NCBI GenBank assembly: GCA_007844125.1
Contig: CM017569.1
Location: 11,417,686 to 11,481,685 of the forward strand
Source of the DNA: Sinonovacula constricta
Lineage: Eukaryota > Mollusca > Bivalvia > Cardiida > Solecurtidae
Direction: 5' to 3'
Length of the DNA stretch: 64,000 nucleotides
Shown here: one piece after another, positions 58,336 through 64,000 of the stretch
How positions within the stretch are numbered: position 1 is the stretch's first letter
How the letters are laid out: every line of letters begins with the position of its first letter
Notes under the pieces: model-generated
The model's database searches: none
What the model was told of the DNA's origin: nothing
What the model saw: the letters and a program-made list of their open reading frames with translations, nothing else
Position numbers and translations under genes: made by a program

Positions 58336-59389
58336 GTTTCATGAAAAATTTCCCAATAATAGATTTCATTCAAACTTTGTGTATGTCAAGAACATGATGC
58401 TATACAATGAAAAAGCAAATAAAAATAAGACCTTACCGGGGTTTCTTGTTTTTTATTTGCTACCAAAGATGTCACATTTTAAACATTTTTTATGAGTTTC
58501 ATACACTTGTTTTGTCGGCATGAAATTATAGAATGCATCACAAGAATATCATAAATAATTCTATTTTTCAGTAAAATACATTCTATATTACAAATAAATT
58601 GCTATATATTGCAATACAAATAATGAAACACATATAAAAATTAAGTATTACCTTATTTACGACAATGGATTTTTCGGAAAATCTTTTATTTCTAAGGGAT
58701 GTTTTTTAAGTTTACTATAATTCAACATTATACATTTTCACCAAATGCTTCCAATAAATGCATCAATTATAACAAACATAAAATAAAAAATAAAAATGTA
58801 GGTTACCACATTAGTTTGTTCTAAATGGCAATTTCAAAAACGGGGGTTGGGGTGGGGGGAGGGGGGGGGGGGGGGGGTTAATGATGTATACACAAAGGTT
58901 TATAACGTACATCATTCATTATGATATGTTAGGTATTTTAAGTATTATGATGATCATTTATGACAAAATTTAATAAAGATAACAAATTAAAGTACTTATG
59001 CCCAATGTCATTTTTTTCATGCACTGAATTGGGAGAATCTGCTTACATTTAGTACGAAATACAGAAGTCAGTCAAAGTTCCTGTATTTATAACCATTTTA
59101 TATTGAACATTAATTTGTTTTCCTATTATATTTTGAACATCATAAAGCATTTAGCATTTTAAGTTTTGTGCAACTTCTTCAAATTCAGACTTGATCTGTA
59201 AGCTTGACATGCAGTTAGCACATAAACCACGAATTTCATAAATCATAAGAAGTTTTTACCTAAAAATAGGACAAATTATACAATTGGGCAAAGTCAAATG
59301 ACAACTAGCTATAGATCATGTGCAGCACCTCGATAGCTCAATAACTAATTGATACATTGACAATGATGTAATGACCCCTGTAAAATTCA
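58336..59389. other. AT-rich spacer splitting the minisatellite family, with G-run
   Basis: Nonrepetitive AT-rich DNA of about 1 kb separating two blocks of the same minisatellite. It contains a G-rich run at 58842-58877 (GGGGGTTGGGGTGGGGGGAG followed by 17 or so more G), able in principle to form a G-quadruplex. No coding potential. Confidence 0.8.
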
Positions 59390-60235
59390 AGAGGGCCGAC
59401 CGTATTATTAGGAACATTGACACTCGAAAAGTCTGTTTAGAACAACGAAGTATTATTAGGAGCATTGACCCTCGGACAGTCTGGTTAGAACAACGAAGTA
59501 TTAAGGGAAAGATTGATCCTCGGACAGTGTGGTTAGAGCAACAAAGTATAATGGGAAACATTGACCCTCGGACAGTCTGGTTGGAACAACGAAGTATTAA
59601 GGGGAAGATTGATCCGCGGACAGTCTGGTTAGGGCAATAAAGTATTAAAAAAAACATTGACCCTCGGACAGCGTGGTTAGAACAACGATGTATTAAGAGG
59701 AACATTGACGCCTCAGATATTCTTGCTAGAACAAAGACTAGTTGGATAAACATTGACACCTCGGACAGTTTGGTTGGAACAGCGAAAGATTAAGAGAAAC
59801 ATTGACCCTTGGACAGTCTGGTTAGAGCAAAGAAGTATTAAGAGAAACATTGACGCCTCAGATATTCTTGCTAGAACAAAGACTAGTTGGATAAACATTG
59901 ACGCCTCGGACAGTTTGGTTGGAACAGCGAAAGATTAAGAGAAACATTGACGCCTCGGACAGTTTGGTTGGAACAGCGAAAGATTAAGAGGAACATTGAC
60001 GCCTCAGATATTCTTGCTAGAACAAAGACTAGTTGGATAAACATTGACGCCTCGGACAGTTTGGTTGGAACAGCGAAAGATTAAGAGAAACATTTACGCC
60101 TCGGACAGTTTGGTTAGAGCAACGAAGTTCTAAGAGGAACATTGACGCCTCAGATATTCTTGCTAGAACAAAAACTAGTTGGATAAACATTGACGCCTCG
60201 GACAGTTTGGTTAAAACAATGAAGCATTACAATTA
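59390..60235. repeat. Second block of the 48-bp minisatellite family, diverged
   Basis: Units keep ATTAAGAGAAACATTGA, CCCTCGGACAG or CGCCTCGGACAG, TTTGGTTGGAACA and GCGAAAG. In the right half, units alternate with a second type (GATATTCTTGCTAGAACAAA, then GACTAGTTGGATAAACATTG), giving a composite repeat that recurs about four times between 59710 and 60210. It is clearly related to 56500-58335 but more diverged. Confidence 0.95.
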
Positions 60236-60579
60236 AGATACCCTGGCGATATTAACACAATATCTACGTCAGAGGCCCCATGTCTTTCAAATCACATTAA
60301 CCTCTGTAACTTACAAGGAAAATCGTCGATAGGCTTGACAAACGAAATTTAAACTTTAATATCGTCTTTAAAAAGATAAAGTTTATACACTCTTGTGCTT
60401 TTTTACATTTAAAAAATTGTTTTGATTTTATGACATTTAAATCGTTTGGGACATTTTACTTTGACAGCGATATCGTTGTACACAAGCATGGTCAGTTTTC
60501 TTTTCAAGAGGTCAGTGGATCCTATTGCACAGCGAGCAAATCGTTTCCGGTGTGAGAGTGTTGTGGTATCAACACAATG
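60236..60579. other. Noncoding region
   Basis: No supported feature other than possible terminal SINE sequence at its right end (about 60540-60579). Confidence 0.5.
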
Positions 60580-60870
60580 TCCCACCAACAGTATTTCAGT
60601 TATCTGGACACGGTGTCCACTTGAAGCAGATATAGTGCTGCCTTCACTGTATATAGCATGCCGTAAACACCTGGCATGATACCACGCCCAGTCACATTAT
60701 CCTGACACCGGGCCAACCAGTCGTGGAACTACCCTTATATTTGCTTGAGCGTTAGCAAGGGAGCTATACCACTACCATTTTAACGACTTTGGTATGTCGC
60801 GGCACGGGATCGAACCCGGGGCCTCCCGTACCTGGAGCCGTCGCTCAACTGATTGCGCTACCAGGTCCGG
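60580..60870 (-). mobile_element. tRNA-derived SINE with complete head (family 1)
   Basis: Read leftward from 60870. The tRNA-like head holds the A box TAGCGCAATCAGTTGAGCG (60842-60860) and the B box GGTTCGATCCC (60806-60816). The body is almost identical to 9453-9700, then a 3' part diverges after CTGTTGGTGGGAC. It lies in inverse orientation to the 9453 copy. The plus-strand 77-codon frame across it is a shadow. High similarity between the copies suggests fairly recent activity of the family. Confidence 0.92.
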
Positions 60871-63743
60871 TCATATATAATTATATATACCGACATAAAA
60901 TCATACTGCTCCTCGAGTAAGCCTTTATGGAAAATTAGGGGTTCCGATGGTTTGTTTTTGTCGCTGTTACAAGTAAACCACCAAGTTTTCTTGTGTTGTT
61001 TTTCCTTCAGCTTAAATGTAAGAAAGCAAAGTCGTTTTTAACACGTCCCTCTCTCCTTATAGCAGTTCAGCTACACTATCCTCCTGCAACGGAGTGTAAG
61101 AAATTTGTCAAATGGTTTGGCCAATTAACACGAATCAATTAATTTATTTATACCTTCTACTTTCAGCAATCTCTAGTGCTAAATGTCTTTTAACAAGTAA
61201 CGAGCTTGTCTTAGGCGAATTCACATCGACAAAAAACGTTGAAGGAGTAAGTAGAAATCTTAACTAACAGTTTTAACAGGATTTCCTGCGGCCCAATTGC
61301 CTTTCAGTCCAATACGACTGCCTTTCCGTAAGAAGCAATTTATGGACGTCTGGCTGAATGAACGTTAACTCGCTCACACTGACAGGACCGTTGCCCGTAA
61401 TGCGCTTATTTAGAAATTGAAATATGTTTTGTTCGTTTAACAAAAATTGGAGCCGACATCTGGGGGGTAGGGTTGATGATGGTGACGACGGACTATTAAT
61501 AAATAATGAAAGAAGAGTCATTTATGCTTTGTTGTTAGCTGTAATACTGTGGTAGCTATGTCTCTAAGTGGAGTGAACCTTCAATGGCTTTCCAGCAATT
61601 TGCGAGCCGACGGAAAGGGTCGTTGAATGAGTTTATATCAAACATAGACTCAAGTTTCCTCCGTTATTTGTGTTTATTATTGTTGAACATAATCAAGGGG
61701 ACAATCTGTTGAATGACAATGCTGATTCGTATGTTATTCGGGCGTTTTTTGTGTGTTGTTTTGTTTGTAAGGTTTTTAGTCGTTTGGATTTTAACAGCTT
61801 TGTATAAAGTTTCCTAGCAACTGGCATTTAATACGAAAAGTAAAATCAAAGTTAAGTTTCTTTATTTTTCTTCCCTACAGATCTACCTACAATTTAAAAA
61901 TATTTTTACGAAATACAGCCTTGTATGTATTTGTTTTCGGTGTTAACTTCACTGCCATGTAGCTCTTTACAAAAACGATATGAACAAAGCAAGCCGAATA
62001 CATAGCGGAAAGTTGTTTACACGCGCTACTTAAATCAAGGTTGCCAGTTTGTTGGAATGGCAAAGGTGTTTCTACTTTTAAAAAGGATATAACTAAAGCA
62101 TGCTGCCTAGGCGCGAAGGTAATTTAACTAGATATTGCGTCATAACATGTGGCTAAAGTGAAGACATTATTCTTATGTATCAAGAAAACACAATGTTTGT
62201 GTAAGAAATAAACAGAATCAGGAATCACCGTGCACATTTTTAGCGAAACAAATAGCGCAATTTAGAAAGGTTTAATCCCACACAATTTTCATGGGGGGTG
62301 TTTTTTAAACATAGACTGCACTCGCGAAAAAAATCGGTGCGAAATTTGCTAAGTTCAATTGTCTTTTTGGACAACCCCTGGTGATAAGAAATGGTACATA
62401 CGTTGATATTAACGTATACATCTTTTCTGCGACATGTTTTATTGTTTTGTGCCAGAAAATAGAAATCTACCATAAACCTATGTACGCCATCTAAGCACGG
62501 GCGTCGTTGTTTTACTATATTATTCGCGCCTCTTCCAGACAGCAGGTTTTTTCACAACTAGTCACTTCTTGTTAAAACGCCTTTCGGAAATTAAGCGACA
62601 TTAATCTTTTTGTTGCGTTACCGTCTATCCCTGTCTATCCCTGTCTTTTCTCCATTTCTATGTTCTAACAGTATCCTGAGGAAGAATTTTATACTCACAC
62701 TTTCTCGTCTGCTTTATGACCGCAACGGTTGCTAGGAACTGTACGGAGTCAGACAAGTAAATGATGGCATCCATGGCCCATTATTTTGCCCCGGTGATGA
62801 CGTGTTGCGGGCTACTTTACGCCAATGTTTCATTTACATAATAGCGGCGGGTAAGTCCTTTTTCCGAAGAGTTATATCTTTGTATGAGTATTTTGTTATA
62901 TCTAGATGTACGCATTAAAAATTAAACACGAACATAAAAAGTATGTCTCACTCCAAACAACTTTGCCTTTATAATATAAAAAGCTTGGAGACTTACAAAA
63001 CGGATTGTTTTAAAGACTCGGTCAACTTAACACTGAACAAAATCACCATTTTACCAATTGATATCGACGTCAACATCAACAAAGTCTAGTAGGTGTGTGG
63101 AGGCGTTCGCCATTTTGTCATATATAACACCTTGCAGTAAAATATAAAACGTACCTCACCCCGCCGTAGCTGTAATTAATATACATAACACAATTAAAAT
63201 GAGAAAAACATTAGTTGTGTGTTGTTGTTGTTTTCAAATCCATCCAGAATTAATGTAACTAAAATTTATACATTTAAATATATATGTTTCTTTGTTGGTC
63301 TTATTTATTAGCATACAAATGATTTGATTGTTCTGTCTGTCATGTATTTCATCTAACTTTTCTCTCTATCTTTTCTCCACGTAGTTACTACCCGAGTATG
63401 GGTTCTTCCCAGGTATTGGACTGCCGGAAGGGGCTAATATCTGTTAATATTATATCTTTACTTGTCTATGTCTACAACTTCTATTTTTACTGCTTTCTTA
63501 TATTCTTCTGGTAATCCAAGAGTTTGTCAACTATGACCTTGCATTTGTACATTTGCGACTACATGTATATTTTAAAATATAAATTGCGTTTGTAAGCATG
63601 TATCCCTTTTGTATGCAGCCACTTATTCTTCTATATTATATATATTTAATTGACTTGACTTTTTGCTTATATTGTAATCTCTTAAAAAGAAATAAAATAA
63701 AAATATTTACAAAGCCGTTGATAGTTTTTTCTATTAGTACTAT
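60871..63743. other. Noncoding region with candidate regulatory patches
   Basis: No gene recognised. 61260-61700 is mildly GC-richer. 62720-62850 contains an RFX/X-box-like GTTGCTAGGAAC (62728-62739) and a CRE-like TGATGACGTG (62797-62806) in a GC-rich setting, so it could be a promoter or enhancer. The rest is AT-rich with short T/AC runs. Confidence 0.4.
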
Positions 63744-63745
63744 CT

Positions 63746-64000
63746 GCCGCAAAAGCTCACGTGGTAGAGCGTCGACTTGCGGATGGGGAGCTCGCGGGTT
63801 CAAACCCCGGCCGGGTCAAACCAAAGACTTTAAAGTTGAAAGTAGTGACTTCCCTCCTAATGCTCGGGGCTAAGGGGGCAGCATTACGCCTGACTCGTCG
63901 GTGTCACTATAATGGACCGGTCGGGTTCAGTCCCTGGGCACCTCATAAGTGCTCTTGTGCTATGATAGAAATGTCGCTGCACAGTATCGACATGAAGAAA
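63746..64000 (+). mobile_element. tRNA-derived SINE (family 3), cut by window end
   Basis: The tRNA-like head has an A-box-like AGCTCACGTGGTAGAGC (63754-63770) and a B box GGTTCAAACCC (63797-63807). A body unlike families 1 and 2 follows and runs to the window edge. A complete functional tRNA is not supported: the acceptor and anticodon arms do not fold cleanly and the sequence carries on as a SINE body. The 91-codon plus frame at 63598-63873 overlapping the head is a shadow. Confidence 0.72.

Noticed and set aside
63746..63820. True tRNA gene
   Set aside because: A and B boxes are present, but the cloverleaf does not close well and the sequence continues as a SINE body.

Overview
The window is eukaryotic, AT-rich and almost empty of protein-coding sequence. 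One exon is recognisable beyond doubt: a homeodomain of the ladybird (Lbx) class on the + strand near the left edge (about 1634-1950). The window also holds tRNA-derived SINEs, small TTAA-flanked inverted-repeat transposons, long GATA/TA/AAT/ACT microsatellites and several minisatellite arrays. Together with the Lbx exon this suggests an invertebrate, most likely a lophotrochozoan such as a bivalve mollusc. That assignment is inference; no species marker is visible.

Layout. 1-1633 is probably the end of the Lbx intron, since the N-terminal exon is not in view. 1634-1950 is the homeodomain exon with stop. 1951-9450 is noncoding. 9453-9726 is a SINE (+). 9913-10146 (-) is a signal-peptide-like reading frame with a strong start context, possibly a small gene or a first exon. 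12706-13047 and 14525-14762 are two related TTAA-flanked MITEs. 15945-16093 is a second kind of tRNA-headed SINE (-). 21778-21890, 23926-24177 and 47715-47972 are copies of one dispersed repeat; the second runs straight into a 0.5 kb TA/GATA microsatellite. 24828-24891 is a candidate signal-peptide first exon with a good splice donor, and 29692-29840 holds a phase-compatible candidate exon. 25717-26575 is a very regular 28-bp minisatellite of 30 copies. 40864-40890 is another possible short signal-peptide exon. 51820-52815 is a 36-bp minisatellite. 56500-58335 and 59390-60235 are two blocks of one 48/54-bp minisatellite family with higher-order structure. 60580-60870 is a full-headed copy (-) of the 9453 SINE, and the window ends inside a third tRNA-headed SINE.

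Between these lie islands of balanced base composition, such as 21960-22600, 36590-36790, 37280-37600, 39216-39780, 53220-53650 and 54360-55260. They stand out from the AT-rich background, and open frames there usually occur on both strands with no recognisable protein. Next to a developmental homeobox gene these are reasonable candidates for conserved regulatory elements, but conservation cannot be judged from one sequence. Most other open frames are products of microsatellites, minisatellites or chance. I see no phage, plasmid, CRISPR or bacterial content, and no clear new enzymatic system. The most unusual content is the repeat architecture and the small secreted-protein candidates.
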